Origin: Desulfobacteraceae bacterium
Lineage (GTDB): Bacteria > Desulfobacterota > Desulfobacteria > Desulfobacterales > Desulfosarcinaceae
DNA: 44,671 nt
Direction: 5' to 3'
NCBI GenBank assembly: GCA_013003715.1
Contig: JABDIN010000040.1
Coordinates: forward strand, 1-44,671
How positions within the stretch are numbered: the stretch's first letter is position 1; each line of letters starts with the position of its first letter. The translations under genes were made by a program, and so were the position numbers. This document shows positions 15,422 through 25,704 of this stretch, piece by piece. The notes under the pieces are model-generated. The model had not been told where the DNA came from. It did no database searches and was given only the letters and a program-made list of their open reading frames with translations.

Positions 15422-15634
15422 ATGGTAAAACAACGCAAAGATAATACCAAGAAAAATCGCACAGGTAAAGGGTCCGGAAGGAATAGAGATAACGCCAGGA
15501 AAATCAACGCTCGAACTCCTTTTGAAACGTGCAGCGAGCAATTAAGCCCGTTTGGTGGGCTTTTGGCGGTAATCAAGTTTTTTAATTTAGTAGAATTTAG
15601 ACAGATTTTTTCCTCAACCTATATTAAATGGGCC
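15422..15634 (+). pseudogene. N-terminal fragment of a DDE transposase
   Basis: An ATG with a GATGAGG ribosome site opens a frame whose residues about 30-68 (ARTPFETCSEQLSPFGGLL and VIKFFNLVEFRQIF) resemble the start of IS4/IS1380-like transposases, where the target normally continues for 350 or more residues. Here the frame runs directly into the first CRISPR repeat and is lost. No other part of such an element is present. It marks a junction between mobile DNA and the leader-distal end of the CRISPR array. Confidence 0.55.
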
Positions 15635-18600
15635 TGGTTCATCCCCACGGGTGTGGGGAACACGTAGTATACTTGTACTGAAGCATTGTCCGGAACGGTT
15701 CATCCCCACGGGTGTGGGGAACACTGATGAAATCATCACCGTTACCGCTGTTAAAGCGGTTCATCCCCACGGGTGTGGGGAACAGGTGTTGGTCCTCGAT
15801 CTCTTTTCTTTTGTCGTCGGTTCATCCCCACGGGTGTGGGGAACACAGATTGAACGTATGCAAGAAAGAATTGAATACCGGTTCATCCCCACGGGTGTGG
15901 GGAACACACTATGCCAAGTGATTTGTCTACCTTGAGAATCGGTTCATCCCCACGGGTGTGGGGAACACTCCTGCCAGGGATTCATGACCAGCACATAATG
16001 CGGTTCATCCCCACGGGTGTGGGGAACACCCTAATTTACTCATCTTTTATTACATTATTTACGGTTCATCCCCACGGGTGTGGGGAACACTCGTTGATTC
16101 GGATGATTAGTAATTTCAATGGCGGTTCATCCCCACGGGTGTGGGGAACACCACATCGTTGGCCGCCTGAGTTATTCCACGATCGGTTCATCCCCACGGG
16201 TGTGGGGAACACCTGCGGTTCACCAAAAATAAAACCTTGCTTCCCGGTTCATCCCCACGGGTGTGGGGAACACAGCAACATAAAACGAAAAGGAGTAAGG
16301 AATGGCGGTTCATCCCCACGGGTGTGGGGAACACTATGGATCAACAGTAATCGTCCCGGAAACCCGCGGTTCATCCCCACGGGTGTGGGGAACACTCTTG
16401 GGTTGTTAAGATCTTTCCCACATCAACCGGTTCATCCCCACGGGTGTGGGGAACACCCTTTTTCGCTTCCACTTCTTTAGCTATCCGGCGGTTCATCCCC
16501 ACGGGTGTGGGGAACACTTCAATCCCCATAACGATTTTTATGGTTGAACCGGTTCATCCCCACGGGTGTGGGGAACACAGGAAATAGTAGACACGTGGAA
16601 GGGAAAAAAACGGTTCATCCCCACGGGTGTGGGGAACACGCACATACCCAACAATTTCAAAAACCACATACCGGTTCATCCCCACGGGTGTGGGGAACAC
16701 AACTTTATGTTAGTCGCAAAAACACCATGGTACGGTTCATCCCCACGGGTGTGGGGAACACATAATGTGGTATAACTCCGTATCTAATATTTGCGGTTCA
16801 TCCCCACGGGTGTGGGGAACACAGATACCGGAGATAACCCCGAAGAGTAGGACACGGTTCATCCCCACGGGTGTGGGGAACACATGTCCACCCAGGTCCG
16901 GGATATCAACGTGCCCGGTTCATCCCCACGGGTGTGGGGAACACCGGAGTGGACGGAGGGAACATTGACCAAAGAACGGTTCATCCCCACGGGTGTGGGG
17001 AACACCAGACGTGTGGGAATATATAGAGACGTTTAAACGGTTCATCCCCACGGGTGTGGGGAACACCAATGAAACATCATGATTCGAATTTGAAAGGACG
17101 GTTCATCCCCACGGGTGTGGGGAACACAATATTCAATAGCCGATGCAAAACTCGCCGGCCGGTTCATCCCCACGGGTGTGGGGAACACCATTCAACGAAT
17201 GGATAGCATCAAATCAAAAACGGTTCATCCCCACGGGTGTGGGGAACACAGTCTTACGGCTTCCGTGTCGCAGCCGCCGGACGGTTCATCCCCACGGGTG
17301 TGGGGAACACCAACCACCGAGACTACTCCGCCACCGAAAACGCGGTTCATCCCCACGGGTGTGGGGAACACATCGCTTTTAGGCCGTCCGGGTAGAGGGA
17401 AGACGGTTCATCCCCACGGGTGTGGGGAACACGCGTGACCGGCTTTGTTGACGTCCTCTAAGTACGGTTCATCCCCACGGGTGTGGGGAACACCTACGTG
17501 ATAAAAGCAAATCATAATACTATTCCGGTTCATCCCCACGGGTGTGGGGAACACCTGGGTCAGTCATAATGTTGTTAAAGCACACTCGGTTCATCCCCAC
17601 GGGTGTGGGGAACACTTGATTTAAACAGATACGAAGTAATAAACTTGCGGTTCATCCCCACGGGTGTGGGGAACACCACCCATCACCCAGACATGCGAAC
17701 TCAGACGGCGGTTCATCCCCACGGGTGTGGGGAACACCTGATGAATTCGAGCGAACTCTTATCCAGGTACGGTTCATCCCCACGGGTGTGGGGAACACCG
17801 TCGAGGGATTCGACGATGATCCGGATATCACCGGTTCATCCCCACGGGTGTGGGGAACACTACGGGGACGCCGACCAGGGCGCCGTAAAAGGCGGTTCAT
17901 CCCCACGGGTGTGGGGAACACCAATGGAAATTTTACACAACCGACGCCTACCCGCGGTTCATCCCCACGGGTGTGGGGAACACATGTCAACGGTAGTGGT
18001 GATATTTCCGAAAACCGGTTCATCCCCACGGGTGTGGGGAACACTCGGCTTTAGGGCCGGGCTTGGGAACTGCAATCGGTTCATCCCCACGGGTGTGGGG
18101 AACACTATCGTTGGTTGAACACCACCCAGCTCCACAAGCGGTTCATCCCCACGGGTGTGGGGAACACGGGTATTGGGAAAACGTCAAGAATCAGGCCGTC
18201 GGTTCATCCCCACGGGTGTGGGGAACACACCATCAATGTTGGTATATTTCTGCCTAACGTCGGTTCATCCCCACGGGTGTGGGGAACACGCTTCAACACC
18301 GCATATTTTGAAGAAAAAGAGCGGTTCATCCCCACGGGTGTGGGGAACACTGTTCCGCGGCAGTCCATGATTGCCCCGTGGCCGGTTCATCCCCACGGGT
18401 GTGGGGAACACAGATATTTGGGGAATGAAATTACATCAGAAAGCGGTTCATCCCCACGGGTGTGGGGAACACAGACATTGGTCTGTTAGGACCTATTGGG
18501 GGGCCGGTTCATCCCCACGGGTGTGGGGAACACAAGAAAAATCAACCCCGCACACCTCAAAAACACGGTTCATCCCCACGGGTGTGGGGAACACCGGAAC

Positions 18601-19508
18601 AATTTAGTATTATCAATAACCATTACCGGTTCATCCCCACGGGTGTGGGGAACACATAGTACGCATTGTGAGTATGACTGTACGATGGGTTCATCCCCAC
18701 GGGTGTGGGGAACACTAAAGGGCAGGGCATATAATGGCCGACTCCAAAGGTTCATCCCCACGGGTGTGGGGAACACGGGAGCGGCTGATGCTGCACACGA
18801 CCATGATACGGTTCATCCCCACGGGTGTGGGGAACACCGTAATTTACACCCCTTTTTATCTCCATAAAGCAGTTCATCCCCACGGGTGTGGGGAACACAA
18901 GTTTTTATTAAAGGGCGGGTGAAAATACGACGGTTCATCCCCACGGGTGTGGGGAACACCGTGTCTCTCGACTATCCAGTTGTTGGTCCTGCGGTTCATC
19001 CCCACGGGTGTGGGGAACACACCGAGGCGTTTTGTGCGGCCTGGGAGAAGGCCGGTTCATCCCCACGGGTGTGGGGAACACATGATGTTACCTCCTGTAT
19101 ATCGTTTTAATTACGGTTCATCCCCACGGGTGTGGGGAACACACTCAGATGGTTGCGGGGATACTCAATTCCTACGGTTCATCCCCACGGGTGTGGGGAA
19201 CACGAGAACGGGCTCGAATTTAGAATCAAAGTATTCGGTTCATCCCCACGGGTGTGGGGAACACCGACAGCCTTAAGGGGCGGTATGTTAAAAACCCGGT
19301 TCATCCCCACGGGTGTGGGGAACACAGGGTTGTTGCGCCGTAGGGTAGGAGGGATACCGGTTCATCCCCACGGGTGTGGGGAACACGCATATGTGTATTT
19401 TTTATTCATGTCACACTCCGGTTCATCCCCACGGGTGTGGGGAACACAGACCCGTGATAACGACAACATAGTTGTTATCAGGTTCATCCCCACGGGTGTG
19501 GGGAACAC
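15635..19508 (-). CRISPR. Type I-E CRISPR array, 64 repeats / 63 spacers
   Basis: 29-bp repeats (plus strand: CGGTTCATCCCC, then ACGGGTGTGGGGAACAC) recur every 61 bp, leaving 32-bp spacers; three intervals are 62 and one is 60. On the minus strand the repeat reads GTGTTCCCCACACC then CGTGGGGATGAACCG, the type I-E form with an ATGAACCG 5' handle, so transcription is leftward from the leader at the right end. CCCCAC/GTGGGG forms the 6-bp stem cut by Cas6e. Variants: the repeat starting at 15635 has T for the first C; those at 18687, 18748 and 19480 have G, A and A there; the one at 18870 reads CAGTTC; the third (15757-15785) ends in G not C. I saw no identical spacers by eye. Confidence 0.99.
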
Positions 19509-20856
<1,348 letters not shown>

Positions 20857-20979
20857 TGCAAGAATTACACTTATGATAACAGAGTGTTAGAATACAAAGT
20901 ATCCAATTGGTAGCCAATTATTGGATCAGTATCCAATTCCCTTAGGGCGGAGCTATTAGCTACATGATTTCGTGTCCTG

Positions 20980-21711
20980 CTATCTTTTAGCCTCACATAT
21001 TTTTACCCTCCTATGACTCCGCTCACGTTTGTCGACGGCATAGTCAATGGGATTGTCCATTAAAGTATCAGTGCCTTGCTCAAAATCCTTAACCTCGTGT
21101 TGGCAGGTAAATTTGTCCAATGCTTTACCTTGGAGCAGCTCGTTGCTTACCGCATCAATATTTTGAAAAATACCTGCAAAAATCGGCGCACTGGGGATGC
21201 AGCTTTTTCGGCCAAGCCAGATACCCCAGTCCGGATCTGAAAGTTTGTCTTTAAGATCATCGGCAACCTTGGCATCCATTTCTATCACTACTAAAAAATC
21301 AGAATCGCAGAGATATTGGCGGTAAGTAACATCACATTGCAAAACCTTTGAACCATTAGCCCTCACCTGTTGTCTTCCATCTATTTTTAGGACTTGCTGT
21401 TTTCCCTTTGCGTTAAGGGCACCCTGGACTGTATGAAAATCCTCAATACGCCTGACATTGACCGACCAATTCTTCTCACCTACCGTCCGTGTGCGAGGCA
21501 AAGCTACCGCTGTCATGGGACATCCGGCAACGGCTTCCAAAAACTCGTGCTCTTCATCTGAGCCGCGATTCAATCCTTTAGCGGCACAGCATAGGCCAAG
21601 GACAGCACTTTTAGTGGGAAACAGACCGGTATTCCGGTAGGTGTATTCACTGTTATAGCCCCATGACTGCAGTACGCCGCTAAGCCGCAAGACTACCAGT
21701 TTAGTCGACAT
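20980..21711 (-). CDS. cas5e: Cas5e (CasD), Cascade subunit
   Basis: 243-residue Cas5 family protein that holds the 5' handle of the crRNA in Cascade. N-terminal VVLRLSGVLQSWGYNSEYTYRNT is the Cas5 ferredoxin-like start, with PTKSAVLGLCCAAKGLNR following. The middle has QYLCDSDFLVVIEMD and the later WGIWLGRKSCIPSAPIFAGI segment is the conserved glycine-rich core. It overlaps the cas7 end by 11 bp, indicating coupled translation. About 120 bp separate it from cas1. Confidence 0.96.
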   Translation of the reverse strand: MSTKLVVLRLSGVLQSWGYNSEYTYRNTGLFPTKSAVLGLCCAAKGLNRGSDEEHEFLEAVAGCPMTAVALPRTRTVGEKNWSVNVRRIEDFHTVQGALNAKGKQQVLKIDGRQQVRANGSKVLQCDVTYRQYLCDSDFLVVIEMDAKVADDLKDKLSDPDWGIWLGRKSCIPSAPIFAGIFQNIDAVSNELLQGKALDKFTCQHEVKDFEQGTDTLMDNPIDYAVDKRERSHRRVKICEAKR

Positions 21712-22897
21712 GTGTCACCATCTCCTTGATAAAGGCATCAATATTTTGTTCAGGCATTACGGCTCTGCCCGTTTCATACTTCTTTAACATCCAGGTTTTA
21801 TTCTGTTGCTCTTCTTCTTTTTGGAGTTTTTCAATGGATGTTTTCATAATACCTCTTCCGGCCCCCGACCATACAGGCTCTTCAAACGCATTAATAAATT
21901 GGATGGGATGGCCTTTGCTACGAACAATACCTAATACGTAGGAAGGTCGCGTATACCCGTTCATGGAGTTTTTTCGGCCCGAATTTGATGATGTCATCCC
22001 AGGCACCGCTTCCAGTGTTGCTTGCACAAAGGCAGATACGACCTCTTTCCGTTCTTCGGTTGTCATGCATGCAAGATGCTCCTTGTCTGCCAGCATATCC
22101 AGGTTCAGTGCGGCAAATCGATAATAAACGGATGAATTGAATTCAAGCGTACCCGTCATACCTGCACCAGAATCCCCTTCTTTTTGCCAATCATCTACAG
22201 TGGCAAAAAAATCCAATTCGTTGTCTACTTTATGGGTTGAAATCGGATGATTAAACATGGCTGCGCCATCGATGGTCAATGAATGATCATTGGCAACCAT
22301 ACGGCCAAAAAGTGCTAAATCTGCAACATCTTTAAGCACACTCACACCGATGGCCTTAACCGCTTTTTGCCCCACTGATGCTATTTTTTTTTCAAGTGCA
22401 TTTATTTCTTTCACAATTTTTTTCTTTTGATCATCATTTGCCCTGTCTGCCTCGTTTTGCTTACTCACTTTTTGGGATAATGGGTCATCATCTAATTCAC
22501 CAAGATACTGAGTAAACAAATTGGCTATAGCCTCGAGCTCAGATTTGCTTGTGTAGTGAACAGTTTTTACCCTGTATAGTTCCTTTTTTTCAGCATCTGA
22601 ATCCATTTTTCCTATAACTGATGCGATGCTTTTAGCGCCCTCCAAAGATTCCTCTTCGCTCTTCCCCAATTTTTTCAGCTCATTCTTTAGGGGGTCAATG
22701 ATCAACCGGCTGCGTTTCCCCTCAAAATACGGACTGATTTCATGGGCGTATTCACGTATCGCCCGCTTCCAACTTTGGCTTGACACGCGAGCGCGTTGAA
22801 CACCACCGAAGAAAGCTGTTTTTGGTGAACCCAAATCATCACGATTCAAGCAGGTTACGGGTACGGATTGTAAAATGTGCAGTTCCAAGTGTTTCAT
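21701..22897 (-). CDS. cas7e: Cas7e (CasC), Cascade backbone
   Basis: 398-residue Cas7 family protein that forms the helical backbone along the crRNA spacer. The LELHILQSVPVTCLNRDDLGSPKTAFFGGVQRARVSSQSWKRAIRE N-terminal region (residues about 3-48) is highly characteristic. Mid-protein VADLALFGRMVANDHSLTIDGAAMFNHPISTH and the NGYTRPSYVLGIVRSKG segment also fit. It is longer than the roughly 363-residue E. coli protein, with a Lys/Glu-rich insertion near residues 140-170. It begins 26 bp after cas6e. Confidence 0.97.
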   Translation of the reverse strand: MKHLELHILQSVPVTCLNRDDLGSPKTAFFGGVQRARVSSQSWKRAIREYAHEISPYFEGKRSRLIIDPLKNELKKLGKSEEESLEGAKSIASVIGKMDSDAEKKELYRVKTVHYTSKSELEAIANLFTQYLGELDDDPLSQKVSKQNEADRANDDQKKKIVKEINALEKKIASVGQKAVKAIGVSVLKDVADLALFGRMVANDHSLTIDGAAMFNHPISTHKVDNELDFFATVDDWQKEGDSGAGMTGTLEFNSSVYYRFAALNLDMLADKEHLACMTTEERKEVVSAFVQATLEAVPGMTSSNSGRKNSMNGYTRPSYVLGIVRSKGHPIQFINAFEEPVWSGAGRGIMKTSIEKLQKEEEQQNKTWMLKKYETGRAVMPEQNIDAFIKEMVTHVD

Positions 22898-22923
22898 GCT
22901 AATCTCCTATCAAAAATTATGTA

Positions 22924-23589
22924 TTAAATTTGAGCGGGTTTGATCATTATCAGGCCAAAGCCGAATCCTTTGGCGGAACCGATACCTTCTTGAATAACTT
23001 TTTCAAAAGCTGATCTATCGGTGACGTGCAGTGCGCCTTGAAACCGCACCCCGATATGCAAGCCCTTTTTGCCATTACGGTAAAAACGATGGTTAACAGG
23101 TTTTCTTATTTGCAATGGGATTTCATCCGCCGGTTGAAACCCGTGGCTTTTACCTTTTCTCGATAACCACTCCCTTTGAGATAAATCATTCATCAAGGTT
23201 AAGCGCCTGCCGTTTTTGGTATAGCCGCCATTACCGTCCGTTTTTTTTACCGACTTGGTTGGGTTGGCATATAAATCAAAAAAGTAGCTGGGTTGGGAGA
23301 GATAGTTTTTATCAATTCTGATAAGCTGCCATTGATCATCCCCGCACCAGTCCGGCTTCAGAGGCTCAAAGACTGATAATATCAGCAACTCGGCGCGGCT
23401 TGATTTTAGGGTGTAGCGACTCAAAAAGGGAGTAGGCCCTTTATCTTTCTGAGGGCTATTGTTTCTTTCTTTTAATTCCGGATGATGTTCAAACAGGGTC
23501 CAGGCTTTTTTATGCCATGCATAGTTATCGTGGATTCTTTCTTTGGCAAGCTGCTCATAGCCGAATGATAATTTCATAAGATTAATCAT
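22924..23589 (-). CDS. cas6e: Cas6e (CasE), pre-crRNA endonuclease
   Basis: Endoribonuclease that cuts the repeat hairpin and stays bound to the crRNA 3' end. About 221 residues from the ATG at 23589, which overlaps the cse2 stop. Features are an N-terminal YAWHKKAWTLFEHHPE segment, DLYANPTKSVKK and a C-terminal GIGSAKGFGFGLIMI glycine-rich loop. The His in the N-terminal block (YAWHKKAW) corresponds to the usual catalytic region. The gene sits between cse2 and cas7 rather than after cas5 as in E. coli. A longer frame back to 23622 is possible but would bury it within cse2. Confidence 0.93.
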   Translation of the reverse strand: MINLMKLSFGYEQLAKERIHDNYAWHKKAWTLFEHHPELKERNNSPQKDKGPTPFLSRYTLKSSRAELLILSVFEPLKPDWCGDDQWQLIRIDKNYLSQPSYFFDLYANPTKSVKKTDGNGGYTKNGRRLTLMNDLSQREWLSRKGKSHGFQPADEIPLQIRKPVNHRFYRNGKKGLHIGVRFQGALHVTDRSAFEKVIQEGIGSAKGFGFGLIMIKPAQI

Positions 23590-24130
23590 TGTCGTCTGCC
23601 TCGCTTTCCGGTTTTTCATCATCCTTACTATCGTCGACTATCCAAAACGCTTTGCCCCATGCCAGCTTTATCCTGTTTTTTTTGTAATCCGCATGCCAGC
23701 CGATCAAGTCTTTTAACAATTGGATGTAGTTGACTGGTATGTTGTCTCTTCTGGCGCGTAATACCAAGCGCCGGACGCGAGCAAATATTTCCTCTCCGTT
23801 TGCTGCCAGCGCGTATTGAAAGTGTCTGGAAATCGGTCCGGATTCGCCTTGAGCTATTTTCTGTTTTTCATCCGAGTCCAGTAGTTGTCGGCATAAACTT
23901 CCAAAATTTCCCTTGATAGTATGGTTCGAGTGGTGTGCGAATAATCCTGCTACCGTTTGCAAGGCTTTCATTTGATGAGGTCTATCAAAATTCATAAACC
24001 TGCTTAGCTGAGGCCAAGTTGCCTGGGCCTGGGTGTCAATCAAACCCTTACGCAGGATTGCCAATTTGCCTCTGTCGCCATCCATTCCTTGTAAATACTG
24101 TACGAAACCTTCTGCAAATGTTTGGCTCAT
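23582..24130 (-). CDS. cse2: Cse2 (CasB), Cascade small subunit
   Basis: 182-residue helical small subunit, two copies of which form the belly of Cascade and stabilise target DNA. The ATG at 24130 overlaps the cse1 stop as ATGA, a typical coupled arrangement. Features match the family: GKLAILRKGL near residue 20, FMNFDRPHQMKALQTVAGLFAHH, LCRQLLDSD, FQYALAANGEEIFARVRRLVL and the PVNYIQLLKDLIGWH segment. An acidic tail (DDSKDDEKPESEADDND) ends it. Confidence 0.94.
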   Translation of the reverse strand: MSQTFAEGFVQYLQGMDGDRGKLAILRKGLIDTQAQATWPQLSRFMNFDRPHQMKALQTVAGLFAHHSNHTIKGNFGSLCRQLLDSDEKQKIAQGESGPISRHFQYALAANGEEIFARVRRLVLRARRDNIPVNYIQLLKDLIGWHADYKKNRIKLAWGKAFWIVDDSKDDEKPESEADDND

Positions 24131-25704
24131 GCTTCCTCCTTTTGATAAGATCGCGTCGGGTGCAGTAGCAGCCACCCTGCAACATAGGCTTTTATTTGAC
24201 GCGGGCTTTCCTGTGCGCAAAGAGTTTTGTAGGTCTCTTCTGCAGCATTATTGATTGCACTCTGCCACGCTTGTTTGGCTTTTTCCCGCTCTTGGTCCTG
24301 ATCTGTACCTATCAGGGAAACATAGTGCATTAGCACGTGCCGCTGTTTTTCGATAAGAGTCCAATAATGAAACAGATATTTAGTTTTAACTTTATTTTTG
24401 AGTGAACGGTATTTTTCACTTTCATTTTTTTTTAATCTTTCCCCTGTAAAGCTTTTATTTACAATTCTGCCCATATCGGGAAGTAAAAGTGAAAGATATC
24501 GTTGAATTGATCTGTCTAACTTGGAGGCTTTTATTTCTGATTTTTTTACTTCGTTACTATAAGACGATCTACATCCCTCAGATATGGAATAATAATCCGG
24601 CACATGGAGGATAGACTCTACCGAATCAAGAATTGATGCCTTCTCCCGCTTCAAACCCAAAATATGTAAATCATAACTTTCAGATTGAGATTGTTTCTCT
24701 ATTGCTGCCGGTCCTCCGATATCATTTTTATCTGAAATACGCTTCGTTGTAATAGCATTGAGCTCACGCCATGGTGTTGTTGTTTTACAACCAATAATTT
24801 TATATTCTTGTTTTTCTTTTATTGTTGAAACGACTTCGACTGATGTCGTTTCTTTAAATTCCGGATAGGCGGGGTAAACGAAGCCATCTCCCATTAGCAT
24901 TGTTTTTTTATCTGGTAATATCTTTAGCCACCTACTCATTGGAACAAGACGGCCAATATAAGTTAATGTGGCATTTTTAATTGCCTTTTCGTCGAAAGGT
25001 GAAGATGGAAAACATTCCCAGATCGGGACGCCAATATTCTCTCCGTATCTATCCGCAAGTTGCTCTTGTGTGAGTATGTTTGCATGGAGTGTTTTAATAA
25101 GTGTATTCTTTCTTACAAAACAGTGGATCATAGATTGGGGCGCGCAAGGAGCATCTTTAACCCCGGACTTAGATGTTGATGTTTTGCCCCACGTTGCTTG
25201 TGGACATAGACCGCCCAGGGAAAAATTATTGAAACTCAACATCGAGATGATTAGGCTCGACTCATCTATCAATCGGCTTGGCGCATCCTTCGTCGTTCCA
25301 ATACCACCATGGTCAAATAATGTTGTGTTGTTACCGGTTGCCAGAGCAAAGTTTAATTTTGTAATTGGTGTCGGCTCTTTGTTAAATGGCTTCAACTCAG
25401 CGATCTGTAAAAATGGCTTTTTTTCATCAAATAGATTGAAGCTACCATTCCATTTTTTTAAATAGCCTAAAGCTGTTTGTGGAAATTCGTCTATGCAAGC
25501 ATCCCATTCATCTTCAACAGGTCCACCAGTTAGAGCGGCTTGCACAATGCAAAGAAGCAAACGCATGACACTAACCCGCTCATGTGGCTTTAGCACTAAA
25601 TCCAACCATTCATTCGGTTGCTCAAATAGATGATTCAGGCTGATGTAGCGCAGCCTGTTTTTTGTGTCGGTTACGGGCAACCAGGGGTCAGTCACAAGAT
25701 TCAT
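24127..25704 (-). CDS. cse1: Cse1 (CasA/Cas8e), Cascade large subunit
   Basis: 525-residue large subunit that recognises the PAM and recruits Cas3. The MNLVTDPWLPV N-terminus is the family signature. LSFNNFSLGGLCPQATWGKTS is near residue 165, and the C-terminal helical bundle contains LSLLLPDMGRIVNKSF. The frame could begin at a GTG at 25710 or ATG at 25707; I chose the ATG at 25704 because AGGAGG lies 5 bp upstream and the product then starts like other Cse1 proteins. It overlaps the end of cas3 by 17 bp. Confidence 0.96.
   Translation of the reverse strand: MNLVTDPWLPVTDTKNRLRYISLNHLFEQPNEWLDLVLKPHERVSVMRLLLCIVQAALTGGPVEDEWDACIDEFPQTALGYLKKWNGSFNLFDEKKPFLQIAELKPFNKEPTPITKLNFALATGNNTTLFDHGGIGTTKDAPSRLIDESSLIISMLSFNNFSLGGLCPQATWGKTSTSKSGVKDAPCAPQSMIHCFVRKNTLIKTLHANILTQEQLADRYGENIGVPIWECFPSSPFDEKAIKNATLTYIGRLVPMSRWLKILPDKKTMLMGDGFVYPAYPEFKETTSVEVVSTIKEKQEYKIIGCKTTTPWRELNAITTKRISDKNDIGGPAAIEKQSQSESYDLHILGLKREKASILDSVESILHVPDYYSISEGCRSSYSNEVKKSEIKASKLDRSIQRYLSLLLPDMGRIVNKSFTGERLKKNESEKYRSLKNKVKTKYLFHYWTLIEKQRHVLMHYVSLIGTDQDQEREKAKQAWQSAINNAAEETYKTLCAQESPRQIKAYVAGWLLLHPTRSYQKEEA

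Noticed and set aside
15544-15562. AAGCCC/GGGCTT hairpin followed by T residues as a terminator
   Set aside because: It lies inside the transposase fragment's coding sequence and faces away from the CRISPR transcript; probably chance.
22924-23622. Alternative that this gene is an unrelated insertion in the cas operon
   Set aside because: The C-terminal glycine-rich loop and mid-protein motifs fit Cas6e, and no other Cas6e candidate exists in the locus.
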